From JBCBGF01 sp038526915 (GTDB taxonomy: Bacteria; Pseudomonadota; Alphaproteobacteria; Rhodobacterales; Rhodobacteraceae): DNA of 64,000 nucleotides. Of the stretch, positions 35,924-45,078 are shown piece by piece (position 1 is the stretch's first letter; the number at the start of each line of letters is the position of its first letter). Under the pieces are notes generated by a model. That model made no database searches. It had not been told where the DNA came from and worked only from the letters and a program-made list of their open reading frames with translations. The stretch spans positions 186,001 through 250,000 of the forward strand of contig JBCBGF010000001.1 in the NCBI GenBank assembly GCA_038526915.1, given 5' to 3'. Position numbers and translations under genes: made by a program.

Positions 35924-37104
35924 GCCAAGACCCCCGTTTCCCGGCCAGCCTGTTCAAAGGCCGCCAAAGCCTTGTCCAGATCGGCCTGTGTGAGAGCCGC
36001 ATTCATCTGGGTTCGGATGCGGGCCTTGCCCTTGGGCACGACGGGATAGAAGAAGCCCGCGACGTAAACGCCCAGATCAAAAAGCTTGGCCGCCATATCC
36101 TGGGCCAGACGCGCCTCGCCCAGCATAACGGGGATGATCGGATGCTCGCCCTCCAGCAGGTCAAATCCAGCCTCGGTCAGCCCGGCACGCCAATACCGCG
36201 CATTGTCGAAAAGCCGCGCCCGCAGATCATCGCCCGCCTCCACCAGCCTCAAGGCCTCAATACTCGCGCCGACAACGGCAGGCGGCAGTGAGTTTGAGAA
36301 GAGGTATGGCCGCGCCCGCTGGCGCAACAGATCGACCACTGGCTGCGACGCGGCGATATAACCGCCAATGGCCCCGCCCAGCGCCTTGCCCAGTGTTCCG
36401 GTCAGAATATCGACCGTCACACCGAAATGCGCCGGCGTCCCCTGCCCTTTTGGCCCCATGAACCCCGTCGCGTGACAATCATCCACCATCACCAACGCAT
36501 CATAGGCGTCTGCCAGCCGCCGGATCTCGGGTAGATTGGCCAGGTAGCCGTCCATCGAGAACACCCCATCCGTCGCGATCATGACAAACCGCGCGCCATC
36601 GTTTCGGGCGGTTTGCAACTGACGCTCCAGATCCGCCATGTCGGAGTTGGCGTAGCGATAGCGTTTGGCCTTGCACAGGCGGATGCCGTCGATGATTGAC
36701 GCATGGTTCAAAGCGTCCGAGACAATCGCGTCTTCGGGGCCCAAAAGCGGCTCAAACACACCGCCATTCGCGTCAAAACAGGCCGCGAAGAGGATCGAGT
36801 CCTCCATGCCGAGAAACTCCGCCAGCGCAGTCTCCAAATCCCGGTGCAGAGGTTGCGTGCCACAGATGAAGCGGACGGAAGCCATGCCATAGCCCTGCGC
36901 ATCAATTGCTGCCTTCGCCGCCGCTTCGAGTGCGGGATGATCGGCCAGCCCGAGGTAATTGTTGGCGCACAGGTTCAGCATCTCGCGCCCATCGACTGAG
37001 ATATGTGCGCCCTGCGGCCCCGCGATCGGGCGTTCGCGTTTATAGAGGCCCGCCGTCTCAATCTCGGCCAGCTGGCTCGCGATATGGTTATGAAACTCTG
37101 TCAT
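35920..37104 (-). CDS. kbl: Glycine C-acetyltransferase (2-amino-3-ketobutyrate CoA ligase) Kbl
   Basis: 394 residues from the ATG at 37104, close to the usual family length of about 398; a longer frame extends to 37197. PLP-enzyme motifs are clear: NNYLGLADHP, DALNHASIIDG, VDDCHATGFMGPKGQG, and the PLP lysine in TGTLGKALGGAIGGY. It splits 2-amino-3-ketobutyrate with CoA into glycine and acetyl-CoA. Co-transcribed with and coupled to tdh. Confidence 0.96.
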   Translation of the reverse strand: MTEFHNHIASQLAEIETAGLYKRERPIAGPQGAHISVDGREMLNLCANNYLGLADHPALEAAAKAAIDAQGYGMASVRFICGTQPLHRDLETALAEFLGMEDSILFAACFDANGGVFEPLLGPEDAIVSDALNHASIIDGIRLCKAKRYRYANSDMADLERQLQTARNDGARFVMIATDGVFSMDGYLANLPEIRRLADAYDALVMVDDCHATGFMGPKGQGTPAHFGVTVDILTGTLGKALGGAIGGYIAASQPVVDLLRQRARPYLFSNSLPPAVVGASIEALRLVEAGDDLRARLFDNARYWRAGLTEAGFDLLEGEHPIIPVMLGEARLAQDMAAKLFDLGVYVAGFFYPVVPKGKARIRTQMNAALTQADLDKALAAFEQAGRETGVLA

Positions 37105-37232
37105 GGCCGCACTCTGCGCCCCGGCCCGCGCCCAAACAACGCCAAATACGTCGCGCAATGCCGCATTCTGTCCAATTGCGCCCAGCCCAGCGCCCATGCA
37201 TTCATTGCAGATGAAACGAGCCGGGGGTCACG

Positions 37233-37688
37233 ATGGCCGGATTTACACTCGATGGCTTCCTGCCCTACCAGCTCGCGGTCGTCTCCCGGCGCGTGAGCCA
37301 GGACTTTGCCGACAGGTATCAGCAGGAGTTTGACATCTCGATCCCCGAATGGCGCGTGGTCGCACACTTAAGCCAGGGTGGTGCTGTGAGCGTGCGGGAA
37401 ATCCACCGCCGCGTGGACATGGACAAATCGAAGGTCTCGCGCGCCGCAACAAGGCTGGAAGAGAACGGGTTCATCGAAAAGCGGGCGCATCCAATGGACC
37501 GGCGCTTGGTGGAACTGACACTGACGGACCGCGGGCAGGCGATGATCGACGCGCTGGCCTCAATCGCACGGGCCTATGAGGCTGAGATCATGAACGCGCT
37601 TGGCCCCCAGGCACAGGCATTTCGCAGTGCTTTAGACACGCTTATGCCCACAGATCACCTAGAGAAGACAAAGGAAGACACACCATGA
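37233..37688 (+). CDS. MarR-family transcriptional regulator
   Basis: 151 residues. The winged helix-turn-helix is visible in ISIPEWRVVAHLSQGGAVSVREIHRRVDMDKSKVSRAATRLEENGFIEKRAHPMDRRLVELTLTDRG. Divergent from kbl with 128 bases between starts, and its stop overlaps the thiolase start (ATGA). It may control the thiolase, kbl-tdh, or both. Ligand unknown. Confidence 0.92.
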   Translation: MAGFTLDGFLPYQLAVVSRRVSQDFADRYQQEFDISIPEWRVVAHLSQGGAVSVREIHRRVDMDKSKVSRAATRLEENGFIEKRAHPMDRRLVELTLTDRGQAMIDALASIARAYEAEIMNALGPQAQAFRSALDTLMPTDHLEKTKEDTP

Positions 37689-38860
37689 CTGACATCGTCC
37701 TGCTGGATGGCGCCCGCACCGCGATCGGAACGTTTGGTGGTTCGCTGGCAGCCACACCACCCATCGAACTTGGGGCGACAGCCGCCAAGGCCGCGCTGGA
37801 GCGGAGCGGGGTCGACGGGGCCCAGATCGGCCATGTCGCCTTTGGCCATGTGATCAACACCGAACCGCGCGACATGTACCTCAGCCGTGTCGCCTCGATG
37901 GATGCCGGCGTGCCGGACACAGCGCCTGCGATGAACGTCAACCGCCTGTGCGGCTCGGGCGCGCAGGCCATTGTGTCGGTGATCCAGTCCCTGCAACTGG
38001 GCGACGCCGATTTTGGCCTGGCCGGTGGGGCCGAAAGCATGAGCCGCGCGCCCTACAGCATGCCCCAGGCCCGCTGGGGCCAGAAGATGGGGGATGCCGG
38101 CGGGGCGGACATGATGCTGGGCGCGCTCAATTGCCCGTTCGGGACCGGCCACATGGGGGTCACGGCCGAGAATGTGGCTGATGAACACCAGATTGACCGC
38201 GAGGCTCAGGATGCCTTCGCCCTGGAAAGCCAGACACGCGCCGCTGCAGCGATTGCAGGCGGGCGCTTTACCAGCCAAATCGTGCCCGTAGAGGTGCGTG
38301 TCAAGCGTGAGATGGTGGCCTTCGACACCGATGAACACCCCAAGGAAACCACGCTTGAGAAGCTCGGGAGTCTGCGCGCGGTTTTCCGCAAAGACGGGTC
38401 TGTTACGGCAGGAAACGCCTCGGGTATCAACGATGGCGCAGCCGCAGTTGTGCTCGCGCGGGCGGAGGCGGCGGAGGCAGCGGGGTTGAAGCCGCGCGCG
38501 CATGTTCTGGGCTATGCGCATGCGGGTGTCCGCCCCGAAGTGATGGGGATCGGTCCGGTGCCAGCGGTGCAGCGTCTGTTGGAGAAAACCGGCCTGACAG
38601 TCGACGATTTCGATGTGATCGAATCCAATGAGGCATTTGCCGCGCAGGCCCTCGCCGTCACCAAGGGGCTGGGCCTTGACCCGGCTAAGGTCAACCCCAA
38701 CGGCGGGGCCATCGCACTGGGTCACCCCGTGGGTGCCACGGGCGCAATCCTGGCTGTAAAAGCGATCTATGAGCTTGAGCGGACGGGCGGGAAACGCGCC
38801 CTCGTTACGATGTGCATCGGCGGCGGGCAAGGGATCGCCATCGCGCTCGAGGCCGCCTAA
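37685..38860 (+). CDS. Acetyl-CoA C-acyltransferase (thiolase)
   Basis: 391 residues, typical thiolase length. Nucleophile Cys in NRLCGSGAQAI, His in GGAIALGHPVGATGA, and the second Cys in TMCIGGGQGIA are all present. Thiolases condense or cleave acyl-CoAs for polyhydroxybutyrate synthesis or beta-oxidation; a beta-ketothiolase of the PhaA/BktB type is likely. Coupled to the MarR gene by a 4-base overlap. Confidence 0.93.
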   Translation: MTDIVLLDGARTAIGTFGGSLAATPPIELGATAAKAALERSGVDGAQIGHVAFGHVINTEPRDMYLSRVASMDAGVPDTAPAMNVNRLCGSGAQAIVSVIQSLQLGDADFGLAGGAESMSRAPYSMPQARWGQKMGDAGGADMMLGALNCPFGTGHMGVTAENVADEHQIDREAQDAFALESQTRAAAAIAGGRFTSQIVPVEVRVKREMVAFDTDEHPKETTLEKLGSLRAVFRKDGSVTAGNASGINDGAAAVVLARAEAAEAAGLKPRAHVLGYAHAGVRPEVMGIGPVPAVQRLLEKTGLTVDDFDVIESNEAFAAQALAVTKGLGLDPAKVNPNGGAIALGHPVGATGAILAVKAIYELERTGGKRALVTMCIGGGQGIAIALEAA

Positions 38861-38943
38861 CCGCACAGCCTGCCCACCGGTTAAGACCATGTTTACCGCT
38901 CCGGCCGAAAGATGGCGCCACGCCGCAATAACCGGAGGGCCTG

Positions 38944-41124
38944 ATGCAAACAACCGAGTGGTTTCCCGATGATCTGCGCGTTCGGCTGGCAGCCGAGCGT
39001 GCGATGGAACAAAAACAGTCCGAACTGGCCGAGGCCAATTCAAAGATCGCGGCCCATGCCCGGCAGCTGACCGAAAAGGTCATCGAAAGCCGAACGGAAA
39101 TCGCCCTGGTCAAGTCCGAAGCCGAAACGCTGCGCGACGAAAACACCGAGGTGCGCCATGATCTGCAACGTGCGCAAAGTGCCATCCAGATCGCGGAACG
39201 GCGCCTGTGGGAATCGCTTGAGACCATCGAAGACGGGTTTGCGGTCTTTGACACCAACAACTGTCTGATTGCCGCCAACCGTGCCTTTCTCGCCCCGTTT
39301 CAGGGCCTGGAAGAAATTCAGATCGGAGTGCCCTTTGCCCGCATCGTGCGCCTGGCCGCCGAAGAAGGTCTGGTGGATCTTGAAGGCTCGTCTACCGATG
39401 ACTGGATCGCGGAAATGGTTGCGCGATGGAACCTCGACGATCGCAAACCGCTGACGATCCGTTTCTTCAACGATACCTTCGTGCGGATCATCGAACGCCG
39501 GACGCGCGATGGCGATATGGTTTTGCTGGTCGTCGATATGACCGAAACGATGGCCCGCGCCCGCGAACTGGACGACGCCCGGATCAAGGCTGAGGCTGCC
39601 AGCCGCGCCAAATCAGCTTTTCTGGCGAACATGAGCCACGAGATCAGGACGCCGATGAACGGGGTCCTCGCCATGACAGAGCTTCTGGGCGAAAGCGATC
39701 TGACGGCCGACCAGCGCCTCTACCTCGACACGATCCGCAACTCGGGCGAAGCGCTGCTTGTCATCATCAACGATGTGCTCGACTACAGCCGGATCGAGGC
39801 CGGGAAACTGGCCCTGACGCCGGCCCCGTTCGACCTGGAGAAATGCGTCAACGACGTGATGCTCTTGCTCCAGCCATCGGCCCGCGAAAAGGGCATCGAC
39901 CTGCTGATCGACTATGACATGTTCCTGCCCACCGGGTTTGTGGGTGATCAGGGCCGAATTCGGCAGGTTCTAACGAACCTGGTCGGCAACGCCGTCAAGT
40001 TCACTGAGGCGGGCCACGTTCTGGTCCGCGTGGTCGGGTTGCCTGCGATTGAGGCGGGCCATTACCGCATCCACATCGTGGTCGAAGACACGGGCATCGG
40101 CATCCCCGAAGACATGCGCCAGCACATCTTTGGCGAGTTCAACCAGGTCGAAGATCAGATGAACCGATCGTTTGACGGCACGGGCCTGGGGCTCGCCATC
40201 ACCAAACGCCTGGTGGGCCTGATGGGGGGTGAGGTCTGGCTTGATTCGGACGTCGGCAAGGGGTCGTCTTTCGGCTTTCACATCACCTTGCCCGCTGCGC
40301 GCGGGGGGGATGTGCCCGAACCCGACCTGCCCGATTGGCTGGGCCAGATATCGATTATCGATCCCAACCATGTGGGCCGGGCGCTCGTCCACAAACAACT
40401 CTCGGCCCTTGGGCTGGCCCCCGAGGTGTTCGATGGGCTTGGCGACGTTCCCGAAACGGCCTGGAGCCCGCGCGATGTCGTATTCATTGCCGCGTCCCTC
40501 GTCGCAGAAATTCCAACCGCGCCCACGGCGTCCCCGGCGGCGATGTTCGTCTTGTGCCAGGGCCCGGTGGCGCCGGATATGGATCTGCCGCCGTCCGGTC
40601 AGGTTCTCACACAGCCGTTCCTGCGCCACCAACTGCGCGACCGTCTGGCCAACCTGCCGACGCCCGTCGTCGCCGACCCGCCGCCTGAGCCCCCATTGGC
40701 GGAACAAGCACCCCCGCAAACACGCCTTCAGGTGTTGGCGGCCGAAGACAACAAGACAAATCAGCTGGTCCTCAAGAAGCTTCTGAGCGCCTACGACATC
40801 GACCTCCGCATCGCTGAAAATGGACGCGAAACGGTCGCCGCCTATCGCGAGGCACGGCCCGACATCCTGTTCACCGATATCTCCATGCCGCTGATGGATG
40901 GCAAAGACGCCGCGCGGGAAATTCGCGCCTATGAGGCGGCCCATGGCCTGGATCCGATCCCGATTGTCGCGATGACCGCCCATGCCGGGGCAGAGATGGC
41001 GGCCGAGATCACGGCGGCTGGGATTGATCACTGCCTGACCAAACCTTTACGCCGCAACGATCTGGCCGAGCATTTGCGCTCCGTCGCACCGGAAGGAGAG
41101 CTGCCCATACGGGAGACAGAGTGA
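38944..41124 (+). CDS. Hybrid sensor histidine kinase with N-terminal coiled coil and PAS
   Basis: 726 residues; GGAGG precedes the ATG. Order: coiled coil (about 15-85), PAS domain (85-205), HisKA with His232 in FLANMSHEIRTPMNGV, HATPase (NLVGNAVKFTEAGH, DTGIGIPED, GTGLGLAITKRL), a degenerate receiver-like segment (about 465-580, opening ISIIDPNHVGRALVHKQLSALGLAPEVF), and a C-terminal receiver with Asp645 in DILFTDISMPLMDG and LTKPL. There is no membrane segment, so it is cytoplasmic. The partner output regulator is not adjacent. Confidence 0.94.
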   Translation: MQTTEWFPDDLRVRLAAERAMEQKQSELAEANSKIAAHARQLTEKVIESRTEIALVKSEAETLRDENTEVRHDLQRAQSAIQIAERRLWESLETIEDGFAVFDTNNCLIAANRAFLAPFQGLEEIQIGVPFARIVRLAAEEGLVDLEGSSTDDWIAEMVARWNLDDRKPLTIRFFNDTFVRIIERRTRDGDMVLLVVDMTETMARARELDDARIKAEAASRAKSAFLANMSHEIRTPMNGVLAMTELLGESDLTADQRLYLDTIRNSGEALLVIINDVLDYSRIEAGKLALTPAPFDLEKCVNDVMLLLQPSAREKGIDLLIDYDMFLPTGFVGDQGRIRQVLTNLVGNAVKFTEAGHVLVRVVGLPAIEAGHYRIHIVVEDTGIGIPEDMRQHIFGEFNQVEDQMNRSFDGTGLGLAITKRLVGLMGGEVWLDSDVGKGSSFGFHITLPAARGGDVPEPDLPDWLGQISIIDPNHVGRALVHKQLSALGLAPEVFDGLGDVPETAWSPRDVVFIAASLVAEIPTAPTASPAAMFVLCQGPVAPDMDLPPSGQVLTQPFLRHQLRDRLANLPTPVVADPPPEPPLAEQAPPQTRLQVLAAEDNKTNQLVLKKLLSAYDIDLRIAENGRETVAAYREARPDILFTDISMPLMDGKDAAREIRAYEAAHGLDPIPIVAMTAHAGAEMAAEITAAGIDHCLTKPLRRNDLAEHLRSVAPEGELPIRETE

Positions 41125-41303
41125 AGCGCGAACGCATCCCTGATGCCCAGTGTTACAGGCATCCGATCCGTTGGGGGGTTGGCCGTGTACATCACACCCT
41201 GGCACGCCGCGTGTGCGGATTGAACGTGTGGCACCGCCGGATGGGCTAGACTCGTGGGCTTTCGGCCTTGCCTGTAACATGCGTCGCCTTTCGCTTTTGA
41301 GCG
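41125..41303. other. Intergenic segment before the assembly gap
   Basis: No gene was recognised. It contains the 11-base inverted repeat listed at 41151-41279. The last bases before the gap (GAGCG) are in phase with the heptamer repeats that follow it. Confidence 0.5.
41151..41279. repeat. 11-base perfect inverted repeats 107 bases apart
   Basis: TGTTACAGGCA at 41151-41161 and TGCCTGTAACA at 41269-41279 are exact reverse complements enclosing noncoding sequence. A small non-autonomous element or a chance repeat are both possible; no target duplication was found. Confidence 0.35.
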
Positions 41304-41402
41304 NNNNNNNNNNNNNNNNNNNNNNNNNNNNNNNNNNNNNNNNNNNNNNNNNNNNNNNNNNNNNNNNNNNNNNNNNNNNNNNNNNNNNNNNNNNNNNNNN
41401 NN
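41304..41402. other. Assembly gap (99 N)
   Basis: A run of 99 undetermined bases. It directly abuts a heptamer tandem array and the base pattern before it is compatible with the same repeat, so the gap is probably collapsed repeat of unknown true length. Confidence 0.95.
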
Positions 41403-41486
41403 GGTGAGCGGTGAGCGGTGAGCGGTGAGCGGTGAGCGGTGAGCGGTGAGCGGTGAGCGGTGAGCGGTGAGCGGTGAGCGGTGAGC
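41403..41486. repeat. Heptamer tandem array (GGTGAGC) x12
   Basis: Twelve perfect copies of GGTGAGC fill 84 bases and end 54 bases before the ATG of the VOC gene. They extend into the gap on the left, so the real array is probably longer. Seven-base units shift reading frame with each copy and are prone to slippage. Confidence 0.95.
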
Positions 41487-41540
41487 GAGATGCCGCGAAA
41501 GACGATTCCTGGAAAGCCGGAAATACCCTAGATCTGTCCC

Positions 41541-42014
41541 ATGACGGACCGCCCGCCTTTCCGACCTCGCGCCTTGGGTGAGATTGCCATCCGCTGCGCC
41601 GATATCCGCGCGATGGCTGATTTCTACGAAAACGTCATCGGCCTTCGCCCGCTGTCAGATCGGTCCGACGGGGCCATTGTTTTCTTCGACATCGGGCCGG
41701 GCTTTGGCGGACACACAAGTGTCCTAGCGCTGTTTCGCAATGACGTGGATGTGCGGCCGGGCCTGCACCCAAGCTCAACCGCGGCGCCTGCCACAGGGGC
41801 TGGGTCTTCGCTTCATCATCTCGCGCTATCTTTGCCGTTTTCCGAACAGGACGCGGTCATGCGCTGGTACGACACACTCGGCCAGCCTTACCGCGTTGAG
41901 ATCTTCGACTGGATCGGCTGGCGCGGCATCTTCACCCAGGATCCCGAAGGCAACACCGTCGAACTGGTTACCTTTGATGCGTCTCTGCTGGCCGAACCGA
42001 GCGATGATCCGTGA
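41541..42014 (+). CDS. VOC-family (glyoxalase-like) protein
   Basis: 157 residues with the paired beta-alpha-beta modules of the vicinal oxygen chelate fold (LGEIAIRCADIRAMADFYENVIGLRPL; LHHLALSLPF and FTQDPEGNTVELV). The candidate metal positions are the His of HHLAL and Glu of VELV. Substrate unknown. The heptamer array lies just upstream, where a promoter would be expected. Confidence 0.88.
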   Translation: MTDRPPFRPRALGEIAIRCADIRAMADFYENVIGLRPLSDRSDGAIVFFDIGPGFGGHTSVLALFRNDVDVRPGLHPSSTAAPATGAGSSLHHLALSLPFSEQDAVMRWYDTLGQPYRVEIFDWIGWRGIFTQDPEGNTVELVTFDASLLAEPSDDP

Positions 42015-42127
42015 CCGGGTCTGGAGTGCGCCACCTGCGATCTCTCTGAACGGGCAAAAGAAGTTCGCGCGCCCCAAGCCATTTAGTCTTGTGGCCGGGA
42101 CGATGCCTTGTGCGAGGATGGACCGCC

Positions 42128-42904
42128 TCAAGCCGTCTCAGGATAGTCGCGCACAAAGACCGGCTGGGTCGCCGTCGAGCGTTCCGGGCAATAGGCATAG
42201 CCGCCAGTATCAAAATCGCGCAGCCCATCCGGCGTGGTGACGCGCCGCTCAAGCACGAACCGCGCCATCGCCCCACGCGCCTTTTTGGCAAAGAAACTGA
42301 CGATCTTCACCTGCCCACCGCGATCCTCGAGGAAACTGGGCGTGATCACCTCAAGGCCCAGCGCCTTGGCATCCACCGCACCAAAGTATTCCTGGCTCGC
42401 GCAGTTCACGACCGTGGTTGCCCCGACCGCCGCCGCATCGCCGCGCAACGCCTTGGCGATCTCTTTACCCCAGAAATCATAAAGCGTGCTGCCACGCCGC
42501 GTTTTCAGGCGGCTGCCCATTTCCAGGCGATAGGCCTGGATCGCGTCGAGGGGCCGCAAGACACCGTAAAGGCCCGACAGGATCCGCAGGTGATCCTGCG
42601 CATACCGGACGGTTTCGTGATCCAGTGAGGCGGCGTCCAACCCAATGTAGGTGTCGCCGGCAAAGGCATGAAGCGCGGGACGCGTGACTTCTTCTTCAGG
42701 CTCTGCGGCAAAGGCGCGAAACCTGTCCCGGTTCAACCGAGCCAGCTCATCGCTCAGATCCATGAGCGATTTCAGATTGCCCAGCGTCAACTGCCGCGCA
42801 TGACCCGCCAAACGCGCGGCCTCGGCCTGAAAGCGCGGCGCGGTCGTCTGCCCTGCAATGGCCGACCAGTCCAATCGTTTCGCAGGCGAAATCACCACCA
42901 GCAT
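42128..42904 (-). CDS. yaaA: Peroxide-stress protein YaaA
   Basis: 258 residues. The YaaA/DUF328 opening MLVVISPAKRLDW, plus SGLYGVLRPLDAIQAYRLEMGSRL, TTVVNCASQEYFGAVD and FFAKKARGAMARFVLERRV, are characteristic. In E. coli the protein limits intracellular iron and DNA damage under peroxide stress. The stop is 114 bases from the convergent VOC stop. Confidence 0.93.
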   Translation of the reverse strand: MLVVISPAKRLDWSAIAGQTTAPRFQAEAARLAGHARQLTLGNLKSLMDLSDELARLNRDRFRAFAAEPEEEVTRPALHAFAGDTYIGLDAASLDHETVRYAQDHLRILSGLYGVLRPLDAIQAYRLEMGSRLKTRRGSTLYDFWGKEIAKALRGDAAAVGATTVVNCASQEYFGAVDAKALGLEVITPSFLEDRGGQVKIVSFFAKKARGAMARFVLERRVTTPDGLRDFDTGGYAYCPERSTATQPVFVRDYPETA

Positions 42905-42958
42905 AACTTATCCCCCACATTCCTTCTGCGCCGCAACGTATGCCGTCTGCCCCGGCCC

Positions 42959-44998
42959 TCAAGCCTCGCGCAGGATATCAAGGAACGCCGCCCCAAAGCG
43001 GTCCGCGCGCCTGTCGCCCAAGAGCCGTTCTAAGGCCCCAGCATCATCGGGCCGCAACTGCGCCACGCGCGCCACCTGCGCCGCCGAACAGGTGAGCGGT
43101 TTGTCCTGCCCGGTTTCCCCGCGCGCCAGACGCAACTGCGCGGCCATCAACCGATCATAAACCGCGCCCTCGGCCCGTCCGGCCAGTTTGCGCCGCGAGG
43201 GGTGCGGGGTCTCCGGCACCTCGCCCGAGATCACTTCCAGGAAGGCGGCGCCATAGCGTTCCAGCTTCTTGGCCCCCACCCCGCTGATCCGCGCCATCGC
43301 ATCAAGGGTATCGGGCCGGGCTTCGGCCATCTCGATCAGGGTGCGGTCGGGAAAGATCACATAGGCTGGTACCCGCTGCGCCTCCGCCAGCGCGCGGCGT
43401 TTGGCTTTGAGCGCGGCCAGAAGCGGGGCGTCTTCTTCCGACACAAGGGTTTTCACGGTTGGGCGCGATGCGGCACGCTGGATTACATCGCGGCGCAGGG
43501 TCACCTGCGCATCCCCCTTCAACACAGGCCGCGCGTGGTCGGTCATCCGCAAGGCGCCATGCCGCTCGGGGTCGGGGCGCACATAGTCGTGGCCCATCAT
43601 CTGGCGAAAGACGGCCTGCCACTGGCGTTTGTCGAGGTCGCGCCCCACACCGTAGGTGGGCAATTCGTCGTGCCGCCGCGACCGGATCTTGTCGGTGTCC
43701 GCGCCCAACAGGATGTCGATCAGGTGGCCGGTGCCAAACCACTCGCCCGTGCGCAAAATTGCCGACAGGGCCATACGCACCGGTTGGGTCGCGTCAAACG
43801 TCTCAGGCGGCGCCGCACAGAGATCGCAGTTCCCACACGGCGCGGCCTTCTCCCCAAAATAGCCCAGAAGCGTGACACGGCGGCACGTCAGCGCCTCTGC
43901 CAGCCCCAAAAGCGCGTTGAGCCGCACATGATCAGCCGCCTTGCGTTCGGGCGGGGCCAGGCTTTCGTCGATCTGAGTGCGCCGCAAGCGGATGTCATCT
44001 GCACCGTAGAGCGTAAGCGTGTCGGCAGGTGCGCCATCCCGGCCCGCGCGACCGATTTCCTGGTAATAGGCCTCGATCGACTTGGGCAGGTCCGCATGGG
44101 CGACCCAGCGGATATCGGGCTTGTCGATCCCCATCCCAAAGGCCACCGTGGCCACGACGATCAGCCCATCTTCGCGCTGAAATCGCGCCTCAACCTCGCG
44201 CCGGGGCCCAGGCTCCATCCCGCCGTGATAGTGGCAGGCCACATGCCCCGCATCGCGCAGTGCGGTGGCGAGCGTCTCGGTCTTGGCCCGCGTACCGCAA
44301 TAGACGATGCCCGACTGCCCCTTGCGCGCGGCAGCAAATTCCAGGATCTGTTGGCGGGGTTTGTCTTTCGCGGTGAAGGCCAGTGTGATGTTCGGGCGGT
44401 CAAATCCGCGCAGAAACGTCTCAGGCTGTTGCCCATCGAACAGGCGTGTAACGATTTCCTCGCGCGTTTCCGCATCTGCGGTTGCCGTGAAAGCGGCCAA
44501 GGGCACATCCAGCGTGCGGCGCAACTCCCCGATCCGCAGGTAGTCTGGGCGGAAGTCATGGCCCCATTGGCTAACGCAATGCGCCTCGTCCACCGCGATC
44601 AGGCTGACGCCTGCACGGCGCAAGAGGGGCAGCGTGCCCCCCGACCCAAGCCGTTCCGGCGCCATGTAGAGAAGCTTCAACGCGCCTGCATCCAGCGCCT
44701 GGAACACCGCATCGGTTTCCTCATCGGTATTGCCCGATGTCAGCGCGCCTGCCGCCACACCCGCCTCACGCAGGGCGCGCACCTGATCCCGCATCAGAGC
44801 GATAAGCGGCGAGATCACCACCGTCACCCCGTCACGGCACAGCGCAGGGAGTTGATAGCACAGCGACTTGCCGCCCCCCGTGGGCATGATCGCCAGCGTG
44901 TTGCGGCCCGCCACCACGGCGTCGACCACCTCGGCCTGGCCGGGGCGGAAATCGTCAAAGCCGAAGACGGATTTTAGTAGAGCGCGCGGCTCACCCAT
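42959..44998 (-). CDS. recQ: ATP-dependent DNA helicase RecQ
   Basis: 679 residues from the ATG at 44998; in-frame starts at 45046 (ATG) and 45070 (TTG) would lie in or next to the operator region. Helicase motifs: MPTGGGKSLCYQLPAL, VDEAHCVSQWGHDFRPDY, TATAD, VATVAFGMGIDKPDIR and QEIGRAGRDG. The RQC zinc region CRRVTLLGYFGEKAAPCGNCDLC and two HRDC-like segments follow. An SOS box lies directly upstream. Confidence 0.94.
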   Translation of the reverse strand: MGEPRALLKSVFGFDDFRPGQAEVVDAVVAGRNTLAIMPTGGGKSLCYQLPALCRDGVTVVISPLIALMRDQVRALREAGVAAGALTSGNTDEETDAVFQALDAGALKLLYMAPERLGSGGTLPLLRRAGVSLIAVDEAHCVSQWGHDFRPDYLRIGELRRTLDVPLAAFTATADAETREEIVTRLFDGQQPETFLRGFDRPNITLAFTAKDKPRQQILEFAAARKGQSGIVYCGTRAKTETLATALRDAGHVACHYHGGMEPGPRREVEARFQREDGLIVVATVAFGMGIDKPDIRWVAHADLPKSIEAYYQEIGRAGRDGAPADTLTLYGADDIRLRRTQIDESLAPPERKAADHVRLNALLGLAEALTCRRVTLLGYFGEKAAPCGNCDLCAAPPETFDATQPVRMALSAILRTGEWFGTGHLIDILLGADTDKIRSRRHDELPTYGVGRDLDKRQWQAVFRQMMGHDYVRPDPERHGALRMTDHARPVLKGDAQVTLRRDVIQRAASRPTVKTLVSEEDAPLLAALKAKRRALAEAQRVPAYVIFPDRTLIEMAEARPDTLDAMARISGVGAKKLERYGAAFLEVISGEVPETPHPSRRKLAGRAEGAVYDRLMAAQLRLARGETGQDKPLTCSAAQVARVAQLRPDDAGALERLLGDRRADRFGAAFLDILREA

Positions 44999-45014
44999 TG
45001 GACATGCTGAATTT

Positions 45015-45044
45015 GGTTCAAACTGCTCGTGTTTTGTTTGAACC
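45015..45044. promoter_or_regulatory. Inverted repeat before recQ
   Basis: Perfect 9-base arms GGTTCAAAC and GTTTGAACC separated by 12 bases, lying between the SOS box and the chosen recQ start. It could be a transcript hairpin or a second operator. Confidence 0.45.
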
Positions 45045-45053
45045 ATCTCACAT

Positions 45054-45068
45054 GAACAATCGGTGAAC
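45054..45068 (-). promoter_or_regulatory. LexA (SOS) box before recQ
   Basis: On the coding strand of recQ the sequence reads GTTC-ACCGATT-GTTC, an exact match to the alphaproteobacterial LexA site GTTC-N7-GTTC. It lies about 56 bases upstream of the recQ start and 10 bases after the yggT stop. Confidence 0.75.
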
Positions 45069-45078
45069 AATACCGAGT

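Noticed and set aside
37655..39043. A 462-codon frame antisense to the thiolase
   Set aside because: Thiolase active-site motifs are intact on the plus strand; shadow frame only.
41403..41486. Heptamer array considered as CRISPR
   Set aside because: Repeats are perfectly contiguous 7-mers without spacers; no cas genes.
43202..44977. A 591-codon open frame antisense to recQ
   Set aside because: recQ motifs are unambiguous; the shadow frame has no ribosome site or motif.
45040..45057. A second GAAC-N10-GAAC pair read as another LexA box
   Set aside because: The spacer is 10, not the 7 bases required by the alphaproteobacterial LexA site.
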